DNA from: an uncultured Flavobacteriales bacterium
GTDB taxonomy: Bacteria > Bacteroidota > Bacteroidia > Flavobacteriales_E > Vicingaceae
DNA: 42,243 nt
Assembly (NCBI GenBank): GCA_905479995.1
Contig: CAJQON010000001.1
Coordinates: forward strand, 1 to 42,243
Reading direction: 5' to 3'
The notes below the pieces were generated by a model. That model had not been told where the DNA came from and did no database searches. It saw only the letters and a list, made by a program, of their open reading frames with translations. The translations under genes were made by a program, and so were the position numbers. Each line of letters opens with the position of its first letter. Position 1 is the stretch's first letter. Shown piece by piece: positions 35,464 through 41,584 of this stretch.

Positions 35464-35624
35464 GCTTTATTTACATTTAGTTAAGTTTACCATTCTTTTT
35501 AAAGGAGAAGTTGGCGAGCAAGCAACACTGTTTTTTCTCGACCCCGAAGGAAATGTATTAGAGTTTAAAGCTTTTAAAAACAGCGATCAAATTTTTGCAA
35601 AATAAATCTCTACGCTTAATCATT

Positions 35625-35819
35625 CCTCCAAATTTGTCCGTTCGAGTATTTTTGAATTTTTCATTCAAAATGTATCGAGAACTCAACAAATTCCCATTTA
35701 AAATAGTTCTCGATACTATTCGCCAACTGGCGAATCACTCGAACGGAAAACCCGAATTACAAATAGCACTCCTTTTGTGTATTAAACGGCACATAAAACT
35801 ATGCTGTGCAGTTTTTGTG
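35625..35819 (+). repeat. Structured repeat R2 (about 195 bp)
   Basis: Nearly identical to R3 (36665-36858), with only a few differences. It folds as a cloverleaf: outer stem CCGTTCGAGT (35638-35647) with ACTCGAACGG (35737-35746); hairpin TTTTGAAT/ATTCAAAA (35650-35670); 12-bp stem GTATCGAGAACT (35672-35683) with AGTTCTCGATAC (35705-35716); and hairpin TTCGCC/GGCGAA (35719-35734). An unpaired tail ends in ACTATGCTGTGCAGTTTTTG. Reading frames inside it are incidental. The remainder of 35606-35899 has no gene. Confidence 0.92.
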
Positions 35820-35899
35820 TAATCATAAATACTGCGATAATAAAAATTTTAACCGAACATTGTCAAAATAAATTCATTGTAAACCAAAGAAAATAAATA

Positions 35900-36595
35900 A
35901 TGACAAAATTAATCCCTCTTTTATTGCTTGTATCCGTTATAGTAAGCTGCTCAAACAACAATAACTCAGACTCAAAAAACATAGATAATCCAAAAGAAAA
36001 TACCGATTCTGTTTTAAACCCATCACCCCATCAAGAGGAAACAGCTGTTTCTTCGGTAGAAGAAATTGAACCAGGTGACATTCCTTTAGATAGCCTGCTT
36101 TCTTTTAACTCTGAAGATGAATTGAAAAGAGTCTTTGGAGATAATATTAAAAGATCAACGGGTTATTATCCAGAAGGTATGGGAGAATACAACAACACCT
36201 TACTATTTCCAGATTCAAAAAACGAAATTGAATTTGTTTGGGCAGATGATTCCCTCACGTTTAGTGGCTTACTTTATTTTCAGCTACATGGTAAAAATAC
36301 AAATTGGAAAACCAAAGACGGTATTACCATTGGAAGTAATCTTAAAACATTAGAAGAATTAAATGGGAAACCTTTTACCTTCTTTGGACTAGGATGGGAT
36401 TTTTCTGGGATGATCAACTGGCAAAAAGGACATCTTGAAGACCGAAAAATAACTGGAAGCATAGCATATCCTGAAGATATTATGCCTATTGAATTTGAAG
36501 GCTTGTATGGTGATCATGACATTAGCAGTAAATCAGAACTTGCACTAAAAGCCCAATTGATTCTTGGTGAAATGACTTTGTCGAAAACAGAGTAG
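35900..36595 (+). CDS. Putative lipoprotein of unknown function
   Basis: 231 residues. The N terminus MTKLIPLLLLVSVIVSCSNN is a lipoprotein signal with lipobox VIVSC (Cys17), followed by a long Asn/Ser/Asp/Glu-rich linker (to about residue 60). The globular part contains LKRVFGDNIKRSTGYYPEGM and a pattern W-x-T-x-DGI-x-IG-x-x-L-x-x-LEELNGKPFTFFG ending near GWDFSGMINW. Similar lipoproteins occur in Bacteroidota without assigned function. The gene is bracketed by the 195-bp direct repeats R2 and R3, suggesting it can move or be deleted as a unit. Confidence 0.8.
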   Translation: MTKLIPLLLLVSVIVSCSNNNNSDSKNIDNPKENTDSVLNPSPHQEETAVSSVEEIEPGDIPLDSLLSFNSEDELKRVFGDNIKRSTGYYPEGMGEYNNTLLFPDSKNEIEFVWADDSLTFSGLLYFQLHGKNTNWKTKDGITIGSNLKTLEELNGKPFTFFGLGWDFSGMINWQKGHLEDRKITGSIAYPEDIMPIEFEGLYGDHDISSKSELALKAQLILGEMTLSKTE

Positions 36596-36664
36596 TAGTA
36601 TTCAACTAATCCCATAAAACAGACTATTTTTCTTCCCTTAATTCAGCTAAAATTAGATGCCACC

Positions 36665-36858
36665 CCTCTAAATTTGTCCGTTCGAGTATTTTGAATTTTT
36701 CATTCAAAATGTATCGAGAACTTAACAAATTCCCATTTAAAATAGTTCTCGATACTATTCGCCAACTGGCGAATCACTCGAACGGAAAACCCGAATTACA
36801 AATAGCACTCCTTTTGTGTATTAAACGGCACATAAAACTATGCTGTGCAGTTTTTGTG
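36665..36858 (+). repeat. Structured repeat R3 (about 194 bp)
   Basis: Second copy of R2 in direct orientation, 1040 bp downstream. It differs by single-base changes (T for C near the start, one T fewer in the T-run before the first hairpin, T for C after the 12-bp stem). All stems are preserved and the tail reads ACTATGCTGTGCAGTTTTTG. The rest of 36596-36969 contains no gene. Confidence 0.92.
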
Positions 36859-36969
36859 CAAACCTCTTTTGCTGCTAAAAAGAAATTATAATTCTACATT
36901 TAACAATAACATCACCTAAAAATTACAGATGCTCTTACTTATTCGATTGTTAGACAAATTTATAGAAAT

Positions 36970-37203
36970 ATGCAACTTAGTAAAATTCAGAAAATAGCAA
37001 AGTTCTTTTCTTCAAAAGAAAAATTTATTGCCATTCAAAAAGAATCGAAAAAATGGGCGTTCACATGCTCGTCCTGTTCAAGAAAATCTAACATTTGGGA
37101 TATTGGCGGTATTCGTTACAAAGCGAAAGGCAAACCAAGGGCTAGTGTTAGATGCCCATATTGTAGTAAAATTACTATGGAAAAAATAGTGAAAACAGAA
37201 TAA
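36970..37203 (+). CDS. Small zinc-ribbon protein
   Basis: 77 residues. A basic N terminus (MQLSKIQKIAKFFSSKEKF) is followed by WAFTCSSCSRKSNIWDIGG and VRCPYCSKITMEK, so two CxxC pairs about 30 residues apart form a likely zinc ribbon. The middle IWDIGGIRYKAKGKP is conserved in small Bacteroidota proteins of this kind. There is no signal peptide. Function unknown; nucleic-acid binding or a metal-bound structural role is possible. Confidence 0.8.
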   Translation: MQLSKIQKIAKFFSSKEKFIAIQKESKKWAFTCSSCSRKSNIWDIGGIRYKAKGKPRASVRCPYCSKITMEKIVKTE

Positions 37204-37650
37204 ACATTGCCTATAAAGAATATAAAATGCAGTTTACCAAAACATTTTGCCCAGAAGCATCAGGTTCTGGTTTATTTATCGCTATACCTGTAATCATTTT
37301 AATGGATTAGTTAACCCATATAAGTTTCTTACACTGTTATACAAATACTCTCCTTAAGTCAATAACTATAGATACTTAAAATGTTAAGCCTCCTATAAAC
37401 ACAAGGCTTTTTTATAGGTGCTGCTAGAGGTTTCTATTAAAACGAGGGGAGCTTCACTAAAATTTAGTGAACATTCTATAAAATTCATAGAATGCTTTTC
37501 AGTATTTGGCAACTATTTATTGAAGACACCTCCTGTTTTCAAGGACCAACAAGGCGCAAGACTATGCTGTGCAGTATTTGTGCAAGTAATAAATTGCATT
37601 AAATGCTTTTTTTGGACGAATATTAGAAAGAATTAAAACAATACATAATG
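37204..37650. other. Non-coding stretch before the cassette array
   Basis: No convincing gene. A 27-codon frame (37227-37310, MQFTKTFCPEASGSGLF and a hydrophobic end) is probably incidental or a remnant. At 37386-37418 two stems interlock: AAGCCT (37386-37391) with AGGCTT (37404-37409), and CCTATAAA (37392-37399) with TTTATAGG (37411-37418). The first stem followed by Ts could be a weak terminator; the interlocked order allows a pseudoknot or a switch. Repeat R4 (37427-37585) follows. Confidence 0.6.
37427..37585 (+). repeat. Structured repeat R4, related to R2/R3 by architecture and tail
   Basis: Outer stem GAGGTTTCT (37427-37435) with AGACACCTC (37524-37532, one mismatch) encloses hairpins TTCACTAAA/TTTAGTGAA (37453-37471) and CATTCTAT/ATAGAATG (37472-37494). 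The tail ACTATGCTGTGCAGT(A)TTTGTGCAA (37561-37585) matches R2 and R3 except for one base, while the stem sequences differ. Confidence 0.7.
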
Positions 37651-37692
37651 CGGATAAAGAACACTAGTGTTCTTTATCCGGTTGTTGTGCGT
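37651..37692 (+). repeat. attC-like site 0: perfect 30-bp palindrome plus R'-like box
   Basis: 37651-37680 is a perfect palindrome of two 15-nt arms (CGGATAAAGAACACT and its reverse complement). Two flanking pairs extend it weakly (AACAA upstream with TTGTT downstream). It ends in GTTGTGCGT (37684-37692), whose exact reverse complement closes cassette A at 39504. This fits the left attC-like boundary of cassette A, although I find no gene cassette immediately to its left. Confidence 0.65.
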
Positions 37693-37721
37693 CACTAAAA
37701 AACAGCCCTACAAATGACAAT

Positions 37722-38312
37722 ATGAGTAAGAATACAGTTAGTTTTTACAATAAATTTTCATTTCTATACCCCATAGTTGATGTATTTTTAAAACCACAAA
37801 AAAGGAAATTATTCCAAGAAATAAATAACCTACCCTTTGGACAACTGCTTGAAATAGGTGTAGGCAACGGTACGCATTTGCCATTATATAATACACATAA
37901 AGTCATTGGAATTGACACTTCCAAGAATATGCTCAAAATTGCAAGGAAACAAAAACTAAAGGATGTTAAAGTTTTACAAATGAGTGGGGAAAACCTTTTG
38001 TTTAAAGAGCATACTTTTGATTACATTGTTTTATCTCACGTAATTACAGTAGTTGATAATCCAGAAAAACTATTGGAAGAAAGTTTTAGAGTGTTAAAAC
38101 CTAAAGGAAAAGTTTATATACTTAACCATTTTACACCAAATAATTGGTTGAGGCATATTGATAATTCTTTTCAATTTATTTCAAAAACATTTCATTATAA
38201 ATCACTCTTTCAAATCAACAACTTGACCGCTATAAATAAGTTCAAACTTTTGAAAGAAATTAGCCTTGGCAAGCTTTCATATTTTAAACTTTTAATTTAT
38301 ACAAAGGCGTGA
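37722..38312 (+). CDS. Class I SAM methyltransferase, PmtA-like (phospholipid N-methyltransferase candidate)
   Basis: 196 residues. SAM-binding motif LLEIGVGNGTHLPLY (about 43-57), acidic motif VIGIDTSKNMLKIARK, and HTFDYIVLSHVITVVDNPEK. The VLxxxPKGKVYILNHF segment resembles the Rhodobacter-type phosphatidylethanolamine N-methyltransferase, where V-x-L-x-NHF also occurs, and the C-terminal LGKLSYFKLLIYTKA fits too. So methylation of a phospholipid or other amine lipid is a reasonable guess, not proven; ubiquinone or small-molecule methylation remains possible. First gene of cassette A, overlapping the next by 4 nt (GTGA). Confidence 0.85.
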   Translation: MSKNTVSFYNKFSFLYPIVDVFLKPQKRKLFQEINNLPFGQLLEIGVGNGTHLPLYNTHKVIGIDTSKNMLKIARKQKLKDVKVLQMSGENLLFKEHTFDYIVLSHVITVVDNPEKLLEESFRVLKPKGKVYILNHFTPNNWLRHIDNSFQFISKTFHYKSLFQINNLTAINKFKLLKEISLGKLSYFKLLIYTKA

Positions 38313-38812
38313 AAAAGAAATATTTCTTAATACTATTATGCTTGTTATGTAGTTTATTCATTTACTTGTTTTATCGAACAGAAAAAACTATAGTTAATGA
38401 AATATTTATATCATTAATATCATTTGATAGTTATACTGAATTGAAAAGCGGTATCAAAAATGCATTACCACTAAACGAATATATTTTTTATTCATTACCA
38501 GAAGGATTGTGGGTCCTCTGTATAACATTGACATCAAAATTCTTATTTCTTAAAGTTGGGAAACGAGAAATCAACTTGTTTTATGTACCACTTATTTTTG
38601 CAATTGGATTAGAATTATTTCAGCTCATTAACCTTACAAACGGACGTTTTGATTTTTGGGATATTGGATTTTCAATAATTTTTTGGGTAATAGCTAATTA
38701 TTTAATCCCTTTTAAAGAAACAAGACAAAACATTCTCGCACCTTTTAACGTCAAGAGTTTTATCTGTATATTAAGTTATCTAATTGTCTATTTATCTCAC
38801 GTATGGAAATAG
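38309..38812 (+). CDS. VanZ-like membrane protein
   Basis: 167 residues starting at a GTG that overlaps the methyltransferase stop. Four or five hydrophobic helices are visible (about 4-22, 60-83, 92-110, 117-137, 147-165). The segments YSLPEGLWVLCITL and LELFQLINLTNGRFDFWDIG match the LPDxLW and (L/I)ExxQ...GxFDxxD pattern of VanZ-like membrane proteins. Their function is not known in general. The overlaps at both ends imply obligate co-translation with the lipid methyltransferase and the phosphoesterase. Confidence 0.75.
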   Translation: MKKKYFLILLCLLCSLFIYLFYRTEKTIVNEIFISLISFDSYTELKSGIKNALPLNEYIFYSLPEGLWVLCITLTSKFLFLKVGKREINLFYVPLIFAIGLELFQLINLTNGRFDFWDIGFSIIFWVIANYLIPFKETRQNILAPFNVKSFICILSYLIVYLSHVWK

Positions 38813-39495
38813 CGAAACGAGAAGAGAAAATAAATTTATTTGGCGGTATAGAAAATCTTTCCATTTTTCATATTAGCGACATTCACTTGTGGTTTTCAAC
38901 AGCTATATTAGATAAAATTGAAGCTATAATTACGTTAAATAGCCCTGATTTAATTGTCTTAACGGGTGATTATTATGATTTTCCTAAAGGAGCATATAAT
39001 TTTAAAAAATTTCTCTGCAAAATTTCTCTATCAACTACAGTAGTCTTTATCAAAGGAAATCACGACACTTTATATGGGCCTAAATTATCAAAGATACTTT
39101 CAAATATTCCAAATTGTTTTTCTGTAGAGAGTTTACTTTATAAATATAAATCAAAACAAGGATATACTTACAATATCACATCTTGGGGTAATAGGTATAG
39201 TTTACCCAAAAACAAGAGTGAAAAAAACATTGTACTTATCCATAATCCTGAAAAAATCAACATCAAAGAGCTAGCAAATATCCAACTTATACTTGCCGGT
39301 CATTTACACGGTGGACAATTTACTTTCTTCAAAACAAAGAGCGGTTCAAATTTTCCAGGTTGTATTTTGTACAAACATTGTGTAGATAGAAAACAAATTA
39401 ATAATACCACATTAATCGTAAGTAAAGGCTTGGGGGACACATTCCCTTTTAGATTTAATTGTCCTAAAGAGATTGTAAGTATAACTATCGAATAG
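38803..39495 (+). CDS. Calcineurin-like metallophosphoesterase (YaeI type)
   Basis: 230 residues with all family motifs: HISDIHLW (Asp-x-His), LTGDYYDFP (Gly-Asp), IKGNHDTLYG (Gly-Asn-His-Asp), IHNPEKI (His), and LAGHLHGGQ (Gly-His-x-His). Layout and length resemble YaeI-like and LpxH/LpxG-related phosphodiesterases that act on phospholipid or lipid A precursors, but no transmembrane helix is evident. It overlaps the VanZ-like gene by 10 nt and is the last gene of cassette A, ending 8 nt before the R''-type box. Confidence 0.85.
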   Translation: MEIAKREEKINLFGGIENLSIFHISDIHLWFSTAILDKIEAIITLNSPDLIVLTGDYYDFPKGAYNFKKFLCKISLSTTVVFIKGNHDTLYGPKLSKILSNIPNCFSVESLLYKYKSKQGYTYNITSWGNRYSLPKNKSEKNIVLIHNPEKINIKELANIQLILAGHLHGGQFTFFKTKSGSNFPGCILYKHCVDRKQINNTTLIVSKGLGDTFPFRFNCPKEIVSITIE

Positions 39496-39503
39496 TAAAG
39501 CGA

Positions 39504-39638
39504 ACGCACAACACCGTATAAAATTAATTGCTTGTTTTAGCTTACTTATGAAAGTCCTCACTGACTTTCTATCTGTGATTTATTTGCTAACTTTAGTGCT
39601 TAAACCACGCAACTAATCTTATACAAACCGTTGGCGGT
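39504..39638 (+). repeat. attC-like site A (135 nt)
   Basis: Begins ACGCACAAC and ends GTTGGCGGT. Inside, CGTATAA (39514-39520) pairs with TTATACAAACCG near the end with unpaired bases, ATTAATTGC pairs roughly with GCAACTAAT, and GAAAGTC-CTCACT-GACTTTC (39550-39569) forms a terminal hairpin. An imperfect palindrome with extrahelical bases is the hallmark of attC sites. Confidence 0.7.
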
Positions 39639-39680
39639 CATTAGATAAAATACACAAATAGAAACTGTAAGAATAATCCG

Positions 39681-39688
39681 TAACTTTG
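39681..39688 (+). promoter_or_regulatory. -7 box for the toxin-antitoxin cassette
   Basis: TAACTTTG fits TAnnTTTG and lies 15 nt before the GTG start at 39704, so the leader would be about 10 nt. No clear TTG lies at the -33 position. The cassette thus probably carries its own promoter. Confidence 0.55.
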
Positions 39689-39703
39689 TATTAAAAGAGA
39701 ATT

Positions 39704-40873
39704 GTGGCAGAAAAAGCATACATAACACCTAAGATTTTAACATGGGCTAGGGAATCCGCTAGAATGCCATTAGATGTTGCTGCCTCAAAAATCGGAAAAT
39801 CTATTGAAATATTAGAAGAATGGGAATCTGGAGTTAGTCAACCAACTATCAAACAAGCAGAAAAACTAGCGAAGATTTACAAAAGACCATTTGCACTATT
39901 CTTCTTACCCGAAATACCTAAAGACTTTCACCCTTTACAAGACTTTAGAAAATCAGATTCAATTCAACTAACTACAGGTTCAATATTTATTATTCGTGAA
40001 ATTCAGCAAAAACAAGCTTGGCTTAGTGATGTTCTTGAAGAAAATGGCGAAGAAAGATTGCCATTTATTGGTAAATACACCATAAATAACTCTCCTGAAG
40101 AGGTTGCAAAAGACATACTTTCAACTCTAAATATTAATCCTAATAATTATGCGGAAACAAACCCTATTAAAGAATGGGTTAACAAAGCTGAACTTAATGG
40201 AATATATGTATCTAGAACTAGTTTCATACATTCAAGACTAACCCTTGACAAAAATGAAGTGCAAGGATTCGCTATTGCGGACCCATATGCTCCTTTCGTT
40301 TTTGTAAATTCTAAAGATTGGGCTGCTCCACAGCTATTTACTTTAATTCATGAGATAGCACATTTATGGATTGCTGAGACAGGAATTTCAAACGAGATTG
40401 AATTTGAGCAAACAAATTCAAAAACACATCCCGTTGAAATATTTAGTAACGAAGTGGCTGCAAATATTTTAATGCCTAAAGAAGTAATTCTCAGTTTAGA
40501 CCCGAGTACATTCGATAATTCTAAAGAAATTTTTAGCATAGCAAAAACCTTAGGCGTTAGTTCCTTTGCCCTTTTATATAGAGCTTTTAACCTTTCTATT
40601 ATTAATGTAAATAAATATAAATCTTTAAAAAATCAAGCTACTATTGATTTTAAAGCTTTTCTAAAAAGAGAAGAATTAAAAAAAGAGAAACAAAAAAAAC
40701 AAAAAGGAGGACCTAATCCATACCTTTTAAGACTCAACAAAAATAGCAGATTATTTACTCAATTTGTACTGGACGGTTTTAAAAGTGGATTTGTGGAACC
40801 AACCCAAGCTAGCTTTCTTTTAAACACACCGATTAATAAGTTTAATAAGCTTGAATCTCAATTATATAAATAA
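39704..40873 (+). CDS. XRE-ImmA/IrrE antitoxin-type protein
   Basis: 389 residues. An N-terminal helix-turn-helix (about 8-62; ESARMPLDVAASKIGKSI...EEWESGVSQPT) is followed by an ImmA/IrrE metallopeptidase domain with HEIAHLW (His216, Glu217, His220) and downstream NEVAANILMP, whose Glu is the expected third zinc ligand. A basic linker (about 315-338) leads to a short C-terminal domain. Start codon is GTG. It lies 2 nt upstream of a DUF4411 gene, an arrangement known for type II toxin-antitoxin systems in which this protein represses the operon and neutralises the toxin. The protease site is intact, so it might also act by cleavage. Confidence 0.9.
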   Translation: MAEKAYITPKILTWARESARMPLDVAASKIGKSIEILEEWESGVSQPTIKQAEKLAKIYKRPFALFFLPEIPKDFHPLQDFRKSDSIQLTTGSIFIIREIQQKQAWLSDVLEENGEERLPFIGKYTINNSPEEVAKDILSTLNINPNNYAETNPIKEWVNKAELNGIYVSRTSFIHSRLTLDKNEVQGFAIADPYAPFVFVNSKDWAAPQLFTLIHEIAHLWIAETGISNEIEFEQTNSKTHPVEIFSNEVAANILMPKEVILSLDPSTFDNSKEIFSIAKTLGVSSFALLYRAFNLSIINVNKYKSLKNQATIDFKAFLKREELKKEKQKKQKGGPNPYLLRLNKNSRLFTQFVLDGFKSGFVEPTQASFLLNTPINKFNKLESQLYK

Positions 40874-40875
40874 TC

Positions 40876-41379
40876 ATGGCATCAAATAAATACTTCCTAG
40901 ATGCTAATGTACTTATTCAAGCGTGGCAAAAATATTACTCACCAAAGATATGCCCCGATTATTGGGAAAGACTTAATGAATTAGGTTCTAAAGGTATTAT
41001 ATCACTACCTGAAATGGTTTATGAAGAAATTTCAAGGACAGAAGACGATTTGTCTGATTGGCTAAAGAAAAGTGATATAAAAAAAGTAAAAATAACAGAA
41101 AGTGTTACCTCATGCTTAAAAGATATTTATTCTAAGAACGAAAAACACAAATTGTTAGTTGACAATAGAAAGGGGCGTTCTCTTGCTGACCCATGGCTAA
41201 TTGCTCATGCTATGAGTGAAAATGCCATAGTAGTTACGAAAGAAATATTAATCACTCAAGCAAATTCTAAAACTATCAGAATACCAAATGTTTGTAGCAA
41301 CATGGGAGTCCGCTGGATTGATGATTTTGAATTTATACAAGAACTAGATATTCAGTTCTCCTGTACAATAAAGGTCTAA
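40876..41379 (+). CDS. DUF4411 PIN-like ribonuclease toxin
   Basis: 167 residues. The N terminus KYFLDANVLIQA contains the first PIN acidic residue (Asp9). Further acidic positions are in LPEMVYEEISR (about residue 53 on) and in SLADPWLIAHAMSENAIVVTKE. These match the DUF4411 PIN-like family, expected to be a Mg-dependent endoribonuclease toxin. It is directly downstream of the XRE-ImmA/IrrE gene (2 nt) and its stop lies 6 nt before the R''-type box of cassette B. Confidence 0.9.
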   Translation: MASNKYFLDANVLIQAWQKYYSPKICPDYWERLNELGSKGIISLPEMVYEEISRTEDDLSDWLKKSDIKKVKITESVTSCLKDIYSKNEKHKLLVDNRKGRSLADPWLIAHAMSENAIVVTKEILITQANSKTIRIPNVCSNMGVRWIDDFEFIQELDIQFSCTIKV

Positions 41380-41385
41380 AAACGA

Positions 41386-41584
41386 ACCGCCAACAATGGC
41401 TAAACGTAATGCGGGTTTTCTGCTAAACGGAAGGTCAGTGCATTTAATAAACTCCGCCAAAACTTTGTTTTGTCGTTTTATCAGAAAAAAGTTAAACCCC
41501 AAAGACAAAACTTTGGCTAATTAGGTAAACGAAAATATGTACTTTTAAATCGCCCTACAAAAACATAGATTGGGCGTTGTAGGT
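41386..41584 (+). repeat. attC-like site B (199 nt, compound)
   Basis: Begins ACCGCCAAC and ends GTTGTAGGT. It has three substructures: GCGGGTTT (41411-41418) with AAACTCCGC; a 14-bp stem GCCAAA...GTTTTGTC (41456-41474) with GACAAAACTTTGGC (41504-41517); and an end block with CGCCC (41551-41555)/GGGCG (41572-41576) and CCTACAA (41554-41560)/TTGTAGG (41577-41583). A canonical GTTAAAC also lies inside (41491-41497), so a gene-less cassette may be fused in. Confidence 0.65.

Larger units (their letters stand above)
34764..35482. mobile_element. Inserted module of about 0.72 kb (XRE regulator + membrane protein)
   Basis: The sequence between the two VOC gene halves is a self-contained minus-strand operon with promoter and operator. 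TTAAG occurs at both junctions (34761-34765 and 35481-35485), either a 5-bp target duplication or microhomology. I see no transposase, integrase or terminal inverted repeats, so the insertion mechanism is unknown. The exact ends may be off by a few bases. Confidence 0.75.
34467..35605 (+). pseudogene. VOC/glyoxalase-fold gene split by an insertion
   Basis: The first part (34467 to about 34763) encodes about 98 residues of a VOC dioxygenase/glyoxalase-like protein from PFHLAIPVSNLEKCRTFYRD to SRLKKENVDSL. It then runs into unrelated sequence and stops at 34835. The missing C-terminal part resumes on the same strand at about 35483: [19 protein letters not shown] then [18 protein letters not shown] with a stop at 35603-35605. 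The two parts join at the point expected for the family (ENVD...[10 protein letters not shown]), with a frame offset at the junction. The metal-site His and Glu residues are thus separated and the gene is almost certainly inactive. It overlapped the M42 peptidase by one base, so it was once the second gene of that operon. Confidence 0.9.
37685..39630 (+). mobile_element. Integron-like cassette A (lipid/envelope operon)
   Basis: Bounded by GTTGTGCGT at the start and ACGCACAAC (39504-39512), exactly its reverse complement, 8 nt after the last stop codon. The predicted crossover points lie between G and TT of the two GTTG boxes (37684/37685 and 39630/39631). It holds three overlapping genes in one orientation. 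Confidence 0.75.
39631..41576 (+). mobile_element. Integron-like cassette B (toxin-antitoxin)
   Basis: Starts with GTTGGCGGT (39630-39638) and ends with ACCGCCAAC (41386-41394), its exact reverse complement, 6 nt after the last stop codon. It contains a promoter box and an XRE-ImmA/IrrE plus DUF4411 pair. Toxin-antitoxin cassettes are typical stabilisers of chromosomal integron arrays. Confidence 0.8.

Noticed and set aside
35595-35822. 75-codon ORF, almost repeated at 36691-36891 and echoed at 37418-37636 (shared LCCAVFVQ)
   Set aside because: The frames lie inside the structured repeats R2, R3 and R4, and the shared peptide comes from the common DNA tail. There is no protein-like codon pattern, and the palindromic stems explain the conservation better.
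36949-37203. Zinc-ribbon gene as a further integron cassette (GTTAGAC at 36949)
   Set aside because: No reverse-complement box follows its stop codon and no attC-like spacer adjoins it; the GTTAGAC match alone is too short to count.
37204-37683. CRISPR array or tRNA gene in the structured intergenic regions
   Set aside because: The repeats are not regularly spaced with unique spacers, and the cloverleaf folds lack tRNA features (no T-loop GTTCRA, wrong arm lengths).
37684-39512. Transposon with 9-bp terminal inverted repeats
   Set aside because: The 9-bp ends match, but each neighbouring unit has a different end sequence, the units are joined by palindromic spacers, there is no transposase, and I see no target duplications. 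Integron cassettes explain all of this.
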